From Streptomyces sp. R21 (GTDB lineage: Bacteria > Actinomycetota > Actinomycetes > Streptomycetales > Streptomycetaceae): 64,000 nt of DNA. The notes beneath the pieces were generated by a model, which had not been told where the DNA came from, searched no databases, and worked only from the letters and a program-made list of their open reading frames with translations. The stretch covers positions 6,427,001 to 6,491,000 of the forward strand of contig NZ_CP163435.1 in assembly GCF_041051975.1 (NCBI RefSeq), in the 5' to 3' direction. A program made the translations under genes and the position numbers. Shown here in pieces: positions 51,716-59,936 of the stretch (position 1 is the stretch's first letter; each line of letters begins with the position of its first letter).

Positions 51716-53110
51716 ATGGCCCCACAGCAGCAACGGCCCCGGGCCCGGCGGCTGGCGTGTGTCGCGGCCGCCGTCGTTGCGTCGGTCGCCCTGACGTCGG
51801 CGCCGGGATACGCCGTGGGCGCCGGGGTGGTGCGCGTCGCCGATCCTCCGGCGCCGACACCCACGTCGGTGACGCCCGCATCCGTGACACCCACGTCCGT
51901 GACGCCCCCATCGGTGACTCCGTCGGCCGCGTCCTCGCCCCTCCCCGTCGTGGCCCCGCCCGCACCGCCGGTGATCGCGGCGCCGACGACCACGCCCTTG
52001 CCCGCACCGACCGCCGAGGAGCCGAAGCCGGCCGAGCCGGGGCCCGCCTTCGGCGCCTATCTCGACTACGGCGCCCGGGGCGTGGCCCGGATCGCGGAGC
52101 TCAGCGAGTGGCTGGGCGGTGCCGACCTGCGCGTAGGACACACATATCTGCCGGGCGACCGCTGGAGCAATATCGAGGGCGCGCACGGTTTCCTCGACGT
52201 CTGGGCGGACTGGCGGCGCGAGAGGGACGACCGGATGCTCGTCCTCAACGTGCCGATGATGGAGCGCAACGAGGAGGGTGTCTCCGACTGGGAGGTCCGC
52301 GGGCTGCTGCGCCGGGCGGCGGCCGGTGAGTTCGACCACCACTTCAAGGCGCTCGCCGAGCGGCTCGTCGAACTGAAGGTGCCGGACACCGTCATCGTGC
52401 TCGGCTGGGAAATGAACGGCATGACGTACACCCATCGGTGCGGGCCGGACCCGGAGGCCTGGAAGAAGTACTGGAACAGAATCGTCACCACCATGCGTTC
52501 GGTGCCGGGCCAGAAATTCCGGTTCGACTTCACTCCGAACCGCGGCCGGGACGCCGTTCCCTGGACGCAGTGCTATCCGGGGGACGACACGGTCGACATC
52601 ATCGGCATGGATTCGTACGACCAGCCGAGCGGGCTGTCATTCGACGAACAGGTGAAGGAGCCGTACGGCCTTCAGGCGCATGTGGACTTCGCCAAATCCC
52701 ACGGCAAGCCCATTTCCTATCCTGAATGGGGTCTCTTCCGCAACGGAGACAATGCGACGTACATGAAGCGCATGCTCGCGTGGATGGACGAGCACAAGCC
52801 GCTGTACAACACGCTCACCGACTACTGCCCGCACGGCGTCTGGCAGTGCGAGGACAACCCGAAGGCGTCCCAGGTCTACCGCTCGATGCTCTCCGGGCAT
52901 ATCGACCCCACGCCGATCCCGACGACACCTGTCCCGACGACACCTGTCCCGACAACTCCGGTACCGACAACACCGGTTCCGACGACGCCGGTTCCCACGA
53001 AGCCCGTGCAGCCGCCCAGCTGTTCGCCGATCGAGCTGGGCGACTGGGTCGAGTACTGGCTCGGCGGGAAGCTGTGTCTGCGGTTCGACTGGTGGTCGCG
53101 CAACCGGTGA
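51716..53110 (+). CDS. Secreted GH26-like glycoside hydrolase
   Basis: 464 residues. Signal peptide to about residue 35, a low-complexity TSVTP/APP linker to 105, then a catalytic barrel resembling family 26: FGAYLDYGARGVARI, HTYLPGDRWSNIEG, VIVLGWEMNGMTYTH with the probable acid/base Glu near 230, GMDSYDQPSGLSFDEQ, and YPEWGLFRNGD with the probable nucleophile Glu near 340. The tail has six VPTTP-type repeats and a short Cys/Trp-rich end (WVEYWLGGKLCLRFDWW). Family 26 enzymes cut mannans and related beta-glucans; here it may trim or release the polymer of the adjacent operon. AGAGGAG precedes the ATG. Confidence 0.83.
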   Translation: MAPQQQRPRARRLACVAAAVVASVALTSAPGYAVGAGVVRVADPPAPTPTSVTPASVTPTSVTPPSVTPSAASSPLPVVAPPAPPVIAAPTTTPLPAPTAEEPKPAEPGPAFGAYLDYGARGVARIAELSEWLGGADLRVGHTYLPGDRWSNIEGAHGFLDVWADWRRERDDRMLVLNVPMMERNEEGVSDWEVRGLLRRAAAGEFDHHFKALAERLVELKVPDTVIVLGWEMNGMTYTHRCGPDPEAWKKYWNRIVTTMRSVPGQKFRFDFTPNRGRDAVPWTQCYPGDDTVDIIGMDSYDQPSGLSFDEQVKEPYGLQAHVDFAKSHGKPISYPEWGLFRNGDNATYMKRMLAWMDEHKPLYNTLTDYCPHGVWQCEDNPKASQVYRSMLSGHIDPTPIPTTPVPTTPVPTTPVPTTPVPTTPVPTKPVQPPSCSPIELGDWVEYWLGGKLCLRFDWWSRNR

Positions 53111-53117
53111 CGGCTCA

Positions 53118-53167
53118 GGGAGCGTGGTGGCGGCGAGCCGCTCAGGATCCGCCGCCACCACGCTCCC
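53118..53167. terminator. Bidirectional terminator partly inside a coding region
   Basis: A perfect 17-bp stem (5' arm 53118-53134, 3' arm 53151-53167; GGGAGCGTGGTGGCGGC and complement) with a 16-base loop lies between convergent genes. Its right arm encodes the Glu/Arg/Gly-rich tail of the acyltransferase, so the hairpin also shapes that protein's C-terminus. Confidence 0.85.
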
Positions 53168-54263
53168 GCTCCCTCCAGCCGCGCAGGAGTTCCTTGCCCC
53201 GGCTGCGGGCGGCGACGTCGCAGACGACCGCCGACATCAGCGGCGCCGTACGTCGCCGGGCGAGCAGCAGCCGTTGGTTGACGACGGGCTCCGGGCGCCA
53301 GTGGTGCTTGTACGGCTCGTCGCCGCGCAGCAGGCTCAGCGCGCCACGCCCGCCCGACTCGGTGTGCCGGGCGCAGGCGTCCAGCAGCATCACCGCGACG
53401 TCCGCCTTCCGCTCGCGCAGCTGCGGATGGGCGCCGTACAGATAACCGCCCGCCAGACGCCGCGACAGCAGTGTGAGGTCCACGGCCATCACGGTGTCGT
53501 CGAGCCGGAACTCGGTGACCACGGCGTCGCCTGAGCGGACCATCGGGCCCACCGACCGGACCAGGTGCTCGCAGAACCGCTCCTGGAGGTGCTCGGAGGT
53601 CACCTTGCGGCCCTGCCACTGGAGTTGGTGCAGTTCCAGCAGTCGCCGCAGCGCCGTGTCCACCTCGTCGGGGCGTACGACACGCTGTTCGACCCCGAGT
53701 GCGCTGAGCTTGCGCAGCTTGGCGCGCACCCGCTGGGCCTTCGCCGACGGAAGCCGGCCCACCAGCTCGTCCATGGAGGTGGCGGGCAGCTCCAGGCAGA
53801 GCGAGTCGCGCACCCGGCGGCGCGGGCCGCGCCAGCGCTCGTAGATCCGCTCCACCGCGCCGCCGGGCCGCACCTCGCGGAAGTCGATCAGCGCGGTGCG
53901 GGCGGCGGCTGCCAGGCCCTCGGCGAGGGTCGTGGCCGCCCGGTCGGCGCGCTCGTCGTCCTCGTCGTCGAGCAGCACGTCGCCGTAGTCGGAGATCGCC
54001 CCGCCGAGCGGTACGAGCGCGGGCAGCGGACGGCGTACGCGCATGAGCGGGGCGGCGGCGCGCAGTTCACCCTCGCCGTCGCGGACGAGCACCAGGCGCA
54101 GCCGGCCGGGCGCGCCGTACGAGAGCCACCAGGAGTGCAGCCAGGCGTGGCTCTGGAACGGGGTGGCCGCACCGCATCGGCGGTAGAGCCGGCCCCAGGG
54201 CGCCGCCAACTCGGCGAACTCCCGTTCGTCCGTGCAGAGTTCGGTGCGCAGTGAGCCGCTCAC
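53142..54263 (-). CDS. FemAB/BioF2-like GNAT acyltransferase
   Basis: 373-residue protein of the BioF2-like GNAT family (Acetyltransf_6), related to FemAB. Features: FQSHAWLHSWWLSYG, LRLVLVRDGEGELRAAAPLM, FREVRPGGAVERIY, SAKAQRVRAKLRKLSALG, LHQLQWQGRKVTSEHLQERF, and the acyl-binding segment AGGYLYGAHPQLRERKADVAV, then SLLRGDEPYKHHWRPE. Members of this group occur in exopolysaccharide operons and acylate sugars or intermediates. GTG 54263 overlaps the Wzz-like stop in a GTGA junction. It is the last gene of the nine-gene leftward operon. Confidence 0.85.
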   Translation of the reverse strand: MSGSLRTELCTDEREFAELAAPWGRLYRRCGAATPFQSHAWLHSWWLSYGAPGRLRLVLVRDGEGELRAAAPLMRVRRPLPALVPLGGAISDYGDVLLDDEDDERADRAATTLAEGLAAAARTALIDFREVRPGGAVERIYERWRGPRRRVRDSLCLELPATSMDELVGRLPSAKAQRVRAKLRKLSALGVEQRVVRPDEVDTALRRLLELHQLQWQGRKVTSEHLQERFCEHLVRSVGPMVRSGDAVVTEFRLDDTVMAVDLTLLSRRLAGGYLYGAHPQLRERKADVAVMLLDACARHTESGGRGALSLLRGDEPYKHHWRPEPVVNQRLLLARRRTAPLMSAVVCDVAARSRGKELLRGWRERERGGGGS

Positions 54264-54922
54264 AGCTGCCCGTGGACGTCGGCGGCCATCGCCGGGCCGG
54301 GCACGGAGGCGCGGGCGGCGTCCGTGCTCCGGCGCGGGCGGACCAGGAGCACCAGTCCGCCGAGCAGTCCGCCCGCGCTCGCGCCGACCAGGCCCGTCAC
54401 GGTCGGCGACGCCGAGGAGGCCTCGGTGGGCTTGACGGCACGGGAGAAGGAGACGAGTTCGACGTGCGTGCTGTCCTGGCTGTCGTTGGCATGCCGGGTC
54501 AGCGCGCGCGAGACGGCGTTGGCCATGTCGGCGGCGAGGTCGGCGCGCGAGGAGGTGGCCGAGACGGCGACCATCGGGGCGTCCGGCGAGGTCGCCGTCT
54601 GCACGCTTTGCTGCAGCGTCCTCACCGGCACACCGGCCCAGACCTGCGCGTCCCCGAGCACCGCGAGCTGCGTGGCCACCCGCCCGTACGCCTGGGCGAA
54701 GCCGAGCGCCGACGCGGTGTCCGACTTCGCGGTCGGTACGGCGATGACGTAGCTGGTGGCCGTGTACTGCGGGGGCTTCAGCAGGCCGTACGAGCCGCCG
54801 AGGAGGCCGCCGAGGACGGTGCCGGCGGCGAGCAGGGACCACGCCGGGAGGATCTTCGCGCGGGCGAGGGCCGCTCCTGCCGGACCGGTCGGGCCGTGCT
54901 GGCGGGTGGGGTTTTCGGTCAT
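54260..54922 (-). CDS. Wzz-like chain-length regulator
   Basis: 220-residue membrane protein: a first helix at about 27-50 (LLAAGTVLGGLLGGSYGLL), an extracytoplasmic domain opening PPQYTATSYVIAVPTAKS, VRTLQQSVQTATSPDAPMVA, and a second helix near 178-198 (VTGLVGASAGGLLGGLVLLV). This is the Wzz/YveK pattern that sets polymer length. There is no C-terminal tyrosine kinase domain and no kinase gene beside it. ATGA overlap with the upstream glycosyltransferase. Confidence 0.82.
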   Translation of the reverse strand: MTENPTRQHGPTGPAGAALARAKILPAWSLLAAGTVLGGLLGGSYGLLKPPQYTATSYVIAVPTAKSDTASALGFAQAYGRVATQLAVLGDAQVWAGVPVRTLQQSVQTATSPDAPMVAVSATSSRADLAADMANAVSRALTRHANDSQDSTHVELVSFSRAVKPTEASSASPTVTGLVGASAGGLLGGLVLLVRPRRSTDAARASVPGPAMAADVHGQL

Positions 54923-56061
54923 GAGGAACTCACTCCCAGAGCTGACAGAGATGAGCAGGAGGCCGCGGCCGCGTACACGTTCATGAGCTGTGCGGCGCTG
55001 CGGGTGATGCTGTAGTGGCGAGCGGCGTCCGGTACCGCGCGGGAGCCGGGGCCCTCGTCGCGGACCTTCAGCAGGGCGCGGCTGAAGGAGTCCGCGCCGC
55101 CCTGGACGCGGAGCGTGCGGGGGGCCGCGCTCGGCGGCAGGTCCTCGACAGCCGGGCAGGAGACGTAGAGCACGGGCAGCCCGGCGGCCATCGCCTCGAC
55201 GACCGCGAGGCCGAAGGCCTCCTCGGCGCTGGGCGAGGCGACGACGTCCATCGCCGTTATCAGCGACGGCAGATCGGCGCCGGGTGAGCCGTCGGCGGGG
55301 CGCTCGCCGGTGAACAGCACCCGGTCCGCGACGCCCGCCTCCTGCGCCGTACGCCGCAGAACGCTCTCCTCGGCGCCGCCGCCGACCAGCAACAGCCAGA
55401 CGTCGCCCGGGAGTTCGGCCAGGGCGCGGATGAGAACGTCGAAGCGTTTGCCCGCCGTCAGCCTGCCGACGCCACCGACGACGTACGCGCCCTCGGGCAG
55501 CCCGAGCCGCCGCCGGGTGCGCTCGCGCAACAGCGGGTCGAAGCGGAAGCGGGCCACGTCGATGCCGTTGGGCACGATCTCGATGCGCGGTGCGGGCACG
55601 CCCCAGCGGCGCAGCCGGTCGGCGACCGTGGGCGAGACGGCGACGGTGGAGCTGCCCAGGCGCTCGCTGGCGAGGTAGAGGGCGCGCACGCCCCGGCTCA
55701 GCGCGCGCCCTTCCATCTGTGAGTCGCCGAGCGAGTGCTCGGTGGCGACGACGGCTCGAACTCCCGCCAGGCGGGCGGCGATCCGGCCGTACACACAGGC
55801 GCGGTAGAGGTGCGTGTGCACGAGGTCGTAGTGGCCCGCGCGGATCAGCTTGACCAGGCGGGGCAGTGCGGAGAGGTCGCGGTTGCCGGTCATGCCGAGG
55901 TCGAAGACGCGGACCCCGTCGTCGGTGAGGCCGGCGGCGACCGCGCCCGGGTTGGTGAGCGTCACCACGTCGCATTCGACGGGCAAATGGCGCAGCAGCA
56001 GCCGGAGTTGCTGTTCGGCGCCGCCGACGCCGAGGCCGGTGATGATGTGCAGGGCCTTCAC
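54919..56061 (-). CDS. GT4 family glycosyltransferase
   Basis: 380-residue GT-B transferase: LHIITGLGVGGAEQQLRLLL at the start (donor/acceptor Gly loop), DLVHTHLYRACVYGR, IVPNGIDVARFR, GGVGRLTAGKRFDVLIRALA, and the EX7E signature in SAEEAFGLAVVEAMAAGLP near 305. It should add one sugar to the undecaprenyl-linked repeat unit on the cytoplasmic side. GTG 56061 lies two bases after the deacetylase stop. Donor specificity is not predictable. Confidence 0.9.
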   Translation of the reverse strand: MKALHIITGLGVGGAEQQLRLLLRHLPVECDVVTLTNPGAVAAGLTDDGVRVFDLGMTGNRDLSALPRLVKLIRAGHYDLVHTHLYRACVYGRIAARLAGVRAVVATEHSLGDSQMEGRALSRGVRALYLASERLGSSTVAVSPTVADRLRRWGVPAPRIEIVPNGIDVARFRFDPLLRERTRRRLGLPEGAYVVGGVGRLTAGKRFDVLIRALAELPGDVWLLLVGGGAEESVLRRTAQEAGVADRVLFTGERPADGSPGADLPSLITAMDVVASPSAEEAFGLAVVEAMAAGLPVLYVSCPAVEDLPPSAAPRTLRVQGGADSFSRALLKVRDEGPGSRAVPDAARHYSITRSAAQLMNVYAAAASCSSLSALGVSSS

Positions 56062-56062
56062 G

Positions 56063-56851
56063 TCAGATCCCCTCGACGGGGCGGCGGCGCAGCCGGTGCA
56101 GACGGTGCTTGAGCAGCAGGCGTACGGCGGTGTCCCTCTCGTCGATGTGGACGCGGGGGAGGGCGTGCGGGCCGGTGAGCGGGCCGGGGTCGATCGCGCA
56201 GGCGTACGTGTATCCGGCGTCCCGTACGGCGTCGACGACCCGCTGGTCGACCGTGCCGTACGGATAGCAGAAGCCGTCGACATGAGTGCCGATCAACTCC
56301 GAGAGCAGCGCCCTGCTTTGGGCGATCTCGGCGTGCAGGGAGGTGTCGTCGGCCTTCGTCAGATCGACGTGGGTGAGCCCGTGCGAGCCGACCTCGATGC
56401 CCTCCGTCGCGGCGGCCAGCCGGATGCCCTGCTTGTCGAGGAGCGGCTTGCGCGGTCCGAGCGGGTCCCAGGCGTTCTCGCCGCCCAGCCGGCCCGGCAG
56501 CACGAAGAGCGTGGCGCCGCACTCCCGGCGGCGCAGCACGGGCAGGGCGGCCGTGACGAAGTCGGCGTATCCGTCGTCGAAGGTCAGGCCCACCAGATCC
56601 TGCCCCGCACCGCGGGCGCGGGCCGCCAGCAGCTCGGTGATGCCGACGCCCCGCAGGCCCCGGCGGCGCAGCCAGGCAAGCTGCTCGTCGAGGCGGTCGG
56701 GCGAGACCGTGACGCTGTAGGGGTCGTCGGAGCAGTCGCCCACGGAGTGGTACATCGCCACCCACGGGATCGTGCCGGGGCGTCTGTGGGTGCGCGTCGC
56801 GCGCGCTGAGCCTGCTGTGCGCGCCGTGGCGCTGTCAGCGGAAACGGACAT
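56063..56851 (-). CDS. Polysaccharide deacetylase (NodB domain)
   Basis: 262-residue carbohydrate esterase family 4 protein: VAMYHSVGD, LTFDDGYADF with the catalytic Asp and metal-ligand Asp near 92, GSHGLTHVDL supplying the HxxxH metal ligands near 152, FCYPYGTVDQ and CAIDPG. It removes N-acetyl groups from a polysaccharide or a lipid-linked sugar. No signal peptide or membrane helix is evident, so either it acts inside or export is atypical. It overlaps the flippase gene by 17 bases. Confidence 0.88.
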   Translation of the reverse strand: MSVSADSATARTAGSARATRTHRRPGTIPWVAMYHSVGDCSDDPYSVTVSPDRLDEQLAWLRRRGLRGVGITELLAARARGAGQDLVGLTFDDGYADFVTAALPVLRRRECGATLFVLPGRLGGENAWDPLGPRKPLLDKQGIRLAAATEGIEVGSHGLTHVDLTKADDTSLHAEIAQSRALLSELIGTHVDGFCYPYGTVDQRVVDAVRDAGYTYACAIDPGPLTGPHALPRVHIDERDTAVRLLLKHRLHRLRRRPVEGI

Positions 56852-58514
56852 GCGGCAGCCTTCGTGTGACGGAACGGACGGCGGGTGCGAAACCCTGGAC
56901 CCGCAGGGCCCAGGCCAGCAGGGCGAACACGACGGTCACGGCCGTGCCGCCGAGGACGAGGCCGAGTACGGGGGAGTCCACGCGGCTCGCGCAGAACGCC
57001 CCCACGGCGGCGGCGACCGCCGCCGCGCGCACCGGTTTGCCGATCTCGGCCACCACCCGGCGCGTGCGGATCGGCACACTGCGCGGGCCCATGCCGCGCA
57101 GCATGAGCAGGGCGCTGACGGTGATCCCGGTGGCGTTGGCCGCGGCGATCCCGCACACCCCCCAGGAGCCGATGGTCCAGGCGCCGATCCAGGACGTCAC
57201 GATGATCCCGGCGGTCATCGCGAACAGCGGATACCAGGTGGGCCGCCCGCCCGAGAAGTACGACCGCGCGAGCGCGCCCACCAGCGTGTGACCGAGCAGC
57301 CCGAGCGCGTACACCCGCATGACGGCTGCCGTGGCGGCGGTGTCCTGGGCGGTGAACGCGCCGCGCTGGAACAGCAGTTGGATCATCTGGGGCGCACACG
57401 CGACGACCGCCGCCGCACCGAGCAGCACCGTGCAGGACACCAGCGCCAGATCGCGCTCCACGCGGTCGCGGGCGCGCTCGGTGTCGCCCTCGGCGAGCGC
57501 CTGCGCCACCACCGGGAAGGTGACGGTGCACAGCATCAGCGAGAGCACCATCGGCATCTGGGCGACCTTCTGCGCGTAGTTCAGATGCGAGATGGCCCCG
57601 GAGGGGAGGGAGGAGGCGAGGAAGCGTTCGACGAGGACCTGCGACTGGCGGGTGAGTGCGAAGAACAGGACCGTGGCGATCAGGGTGAGGTCCATCGGGC
57701 GCTGCTCCGCCGGCTCCAGCGGCGCCGGCGTCCCGTCCGCGCGCCGCAACTGCCGCCACAGCGCGGGCACTTGCGCCACGACCATCAGCGCACCGCCCAC
57801 CGCGACACCGAGCGCCGCCGACCGAACCCCCCAGTGGCCGCCGAGGACGAACATCGCCGTGATGATGCCGGTGTTGTACGCCACGTAGATCGCCGCGGGC
57901 GCGACGAACCGGCGGTGCGCCCGCAGTGCCGCGCTGCAGTACCCGGCGAGCCCGAAGCTCAGCACGCAGGTCGCCGTCAACCGGGTGCAGTCCACGGCGA
58001 GCCGAGGGTGGGGCAGGCCGGGCGCGAGGGCCTCGACCAGGTACGGCGCACCGGCGATCAGCAGCGCGGATGCGGCCAGGAAGGCGAGCGAGAGCCGGGG
58101 CAGCGTCGTGGCGACCAGGGCGCGCACCGGGTCCCCGGCGGCACCCCGGGCGCGCCGGGCCACGGCCGTGCTGAACATGGGCACGAGCACGAAGGCGAGG
58201 CCGTCCTCGATCAGCAGCGTCGCCGCGAACTCCGGCACGGTCCAGGCGACCAGGAACGCGTCCGTCTCCGATCCCGCCCCGAAGAGATGCGCCAGCGCCT
58301 GGTCGCGCACAAGTCCCAGCAGGGCACCGGCGATGGAGAGGGCGACGGTGACGAGGGCGGCCTTGGCGAGGAACCGGCTGGAGGGAGGGGCGACACCAGA
58401 AGGCGCGGCACCCGGAGGGGCGACACCCGCGGTAGCGACGGTGCGGGTGCCGGGCACCACCGGGGCACCGTCGGCCGTCGCGTCGCCGACCGCGCGAGGA
58501 GGCGTCACCGTCAT
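56835..58514 (-). CDS. MurJ-like lipid-linked oligosaccharide flippase
   Basis: 559-residue membrane protein with about fourteen helices. After a Pro/Ala-rich cytoplasmic tail comes the MVF/MurJ start (FLAKAALVTVALSIAGALLG, LVRDQALAHLFGAGSETDAF), then ISHLNYAQKVAQMPMVLSL with the conserved loop and LLFQRGAFTAQDTAATAAVM. In this operon it most likely serves as the Wzx that turns the lipid-linked repeat unit outward rather than lipid II. ATGA overlap with the upstream Wzy-like gene. A housekeeping MurJ is expected elsewhere. Confidence 0.87.
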   Translation of the reverse strand: MTVTPPRAVGDATADGAPVVPGTRTVATAGVAPPGAAPSGVAPPSSRFLAKAALVTVALSIAGALLGLVRDQALAHLFGAGSETDAFLVAWTVPEFAATLLIEDGLAFVLVPMFSTAVARRARGAAGDPVRALVATTLPRLSLAFLAASALLIAGAPYLVEALAPGLPHPRLAVDCTRLTATCVLSFGLAGYCSAALRAHRRFVAPAAIYVAYNTGIITAMFVLGGHWGVRSAALGVAVGGALMVVAQVPALWRQLRRADGTPAPLEPAEQRPMDLTLIATVLFFALTRQSQVLVERFLASSLPSGAISHLNYAQKVAQMPMVLSLMLCTVTFPVVAQALAEGDTERARDRVERDLALVSCTVLLGAAAVVACAPQMIQLLFQRGAFTAQDTAATAAVMRVYALGLLGHTLVGALARSYFSGGRPTWYPLFAMTAGIIVTSWIGAWTIGSWGVCGIAAANATGITVSALLMLRGMGPRSVPIRTRRVVAEIGKPVRAAAVAAAVGAFCASRVDSPVLGLVLGGTAVTVVFALLAWALRVQGFAPAVRSVTRRLPHVRFR

Positions 58515-59932
58515 CGCGCCGCGGCCTCCCCGGACGGGGCGAAGGCCGGGGAGACCACCGAGGCCTCGGCGACCGGGGAGGAGGACGCCGGGTCCACCAG
58601 CGCCCACCAGGCCACGAGGCCGAAGCAGACGGCCGTCAGCACCGTCGAGGGCCCGCCGATGTCCGCGTACGCGAAGTCGACCAACTGCCAGATGAGCAGC
58701 CCGCAGGCGACGAGCGCGCAGTCGAGACCGCCAGGCGGCGATCCGGGTGCCCCGTCTCCGGGAGAACCGCGCCGCACCCGCACCAGCCCCCGCAGCCCGC
58801 ACACCAGCGCCGCCAGCCAGCTCCCCGCCAGTGCGAGCAGCCCGATCAGCCCCTGCTCGCTCAGCACCAGCAGGTACATGTTGTGCGGGGAGAGCAGCGG
58901 CTGCTTGCGGTAGGCGGCGCCCGCGCCTCCGATGTCGCTGCCGGAGGAGAGGGCCAGCGAGGCGTGTCCGTCGCGGTGGTCGGGGAAGCCCTTCAGCCCG
59001 ACGCCCGTCAGCGGGTGGTCACGCCACATGTCGACGGCCGCGGCCCACATCGTGTACCGGTCGACCACCGACTGGTCCGGCGCGTCGGCGACCTGGCTGA
59101 TGCTGTCGATCCGCTCCTGGAGCATCGCCGTACCGACCCCGAGCCCGCCCACCAGGATCACGGCCACCGCGGCGACGGCCGCGCCCACCTTCGCCGCCCG
59201 CCGCAGCCCCGCCAGCACCAGCTGGGCGCAGCACGCGACGGCCGTGGCGATCCACGCGCCCCGGCTGAACGACAGCGCGAGCGGCAGCAGAAGCAGCAGC
59301 GAGCACGCCACGGCCGCCGTCCGCTGCCCGGCCGCGACCGGCCCGAGCGCACCGAGCGCGAGCCCGACCGCGCACACCAGCCCGAACGCGACGACGGTCG
59401 CCATCCCCATCACGTCCGTCGGCCCGAAGGTGCCCACGGCCCGGATGTCCTCGCCCATGTACGAGGCGCCGGTCCCGGTGACGTACTGGTGCACCCCGAC
59501 CGCCCCCTGCCACAGCGCCAGGGCGACGAACGCCCAGGCCAGCAGCCGGAAGTCACGCCGGTCCCGGATCAGCAGCAGCACGGCGCCCGGCACCAGAACG
59601 AAGATCTGGAGGTAGCGGGCGAGGCCGGTGACCCCCGCACCGGGGCTCGCCGCCCCGGCCGCCGCGATCGCGATCCCGACCACGGGCAGTCCCACGACCA
59701 CCGCGGCGGCAGGGGACAGGGGGCGCCGCCGCTCCCGTACGAGACGCAGCGCGCACCACACCACGACGAGTCCGGAGACAGCGTCGGCGACGGTCGCGCC
59801 GCCTTCGCCGCCCGGCGCGATCGGCAGACCCAGCATGGCGATCACCGCCACCACGGGCAGCACCGGCAGCGCGCGTCGCAGCGCTGTGAACAGCATGCCC
59901 AACGGTGAGGTGGGCGGCAGGACTTGGCTCAT
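58511..59932 (-). CDS. O-antigen ligase/polymerase (Wzy/WaaL-like)
   Basis: 473-residue membrane protein with about ten helices. The large external loop contains RYTMWAAAVDMWRDHPLTGV and SPHNMYLLVLSEQGLIGLLA, the pattern of the Wzy_C/O-antigen ligase family; LALSFSRGAWIATAVACC precedes it, with the Arg that the family needs. It should polymerise the repeat units or ligate the polymer to a surface acceptor. It begins four bases after the glycosylphosphotransferase stop. Confidence 0.87.
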   Translation of the reverse strand: MSQVLPPTSPLGMLFTALRRALPVLPVVAVIAMLGLPIAPGGEGGATVADAVSGLVVVWCALRLVRERRRPLSPAAAVVVGLPVVGIAIAAAGAASPGAGVTGLARYLQIFVLVPGAVLLLIRDRRDFRLLAWAFVALALWQGAVGVHQYVTGTGASYMGEDIRAVGTFGPTDVMGMATVVAFGLVCAVGLALGALGPVAAGQRTAAVACSLLLLLPLALSFSRGAWIATAVACCAQLVLAGLRRAAKVGAAVAAVAVILVGGLGVGTAMLQERIDSISQVADAPDQSVVDRYTMWAAAVDMWRDHPLTGVGLKGFPDHRDGHASLALSSGSDIGGAGAAYRKQPLLSPHNMYLLVLSEQGLIGLLALAGSWLAALVCGLRGLVRVRRGSPGDGAPGSPPGGLDCALVACGLLIWQLVDFAYADIGGPSTVLTAVCFGLVAWWALVDPASSSPVAEASVVSPAFAPSGEAAAR

Positions 59933-59936
59933 CGGC

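Noticed and set aside
51860..51945. Fifteen-base repeats in the GH26-like gene as a possible regulatory array
   Set aside because: They are in frame and encode the TSVTP linker of the secreted enzyme.
49025..52435. A very long leftward open frame of over 1100 codons
   Set aside because: Only its left end is real (the flavin enzyme). Upstream it runs out of phase through the ATP-grasp gene and antisense to the GH26-like gene with arginine-rich, non-homologous sequence, as expected of GC-rich shadow frames.
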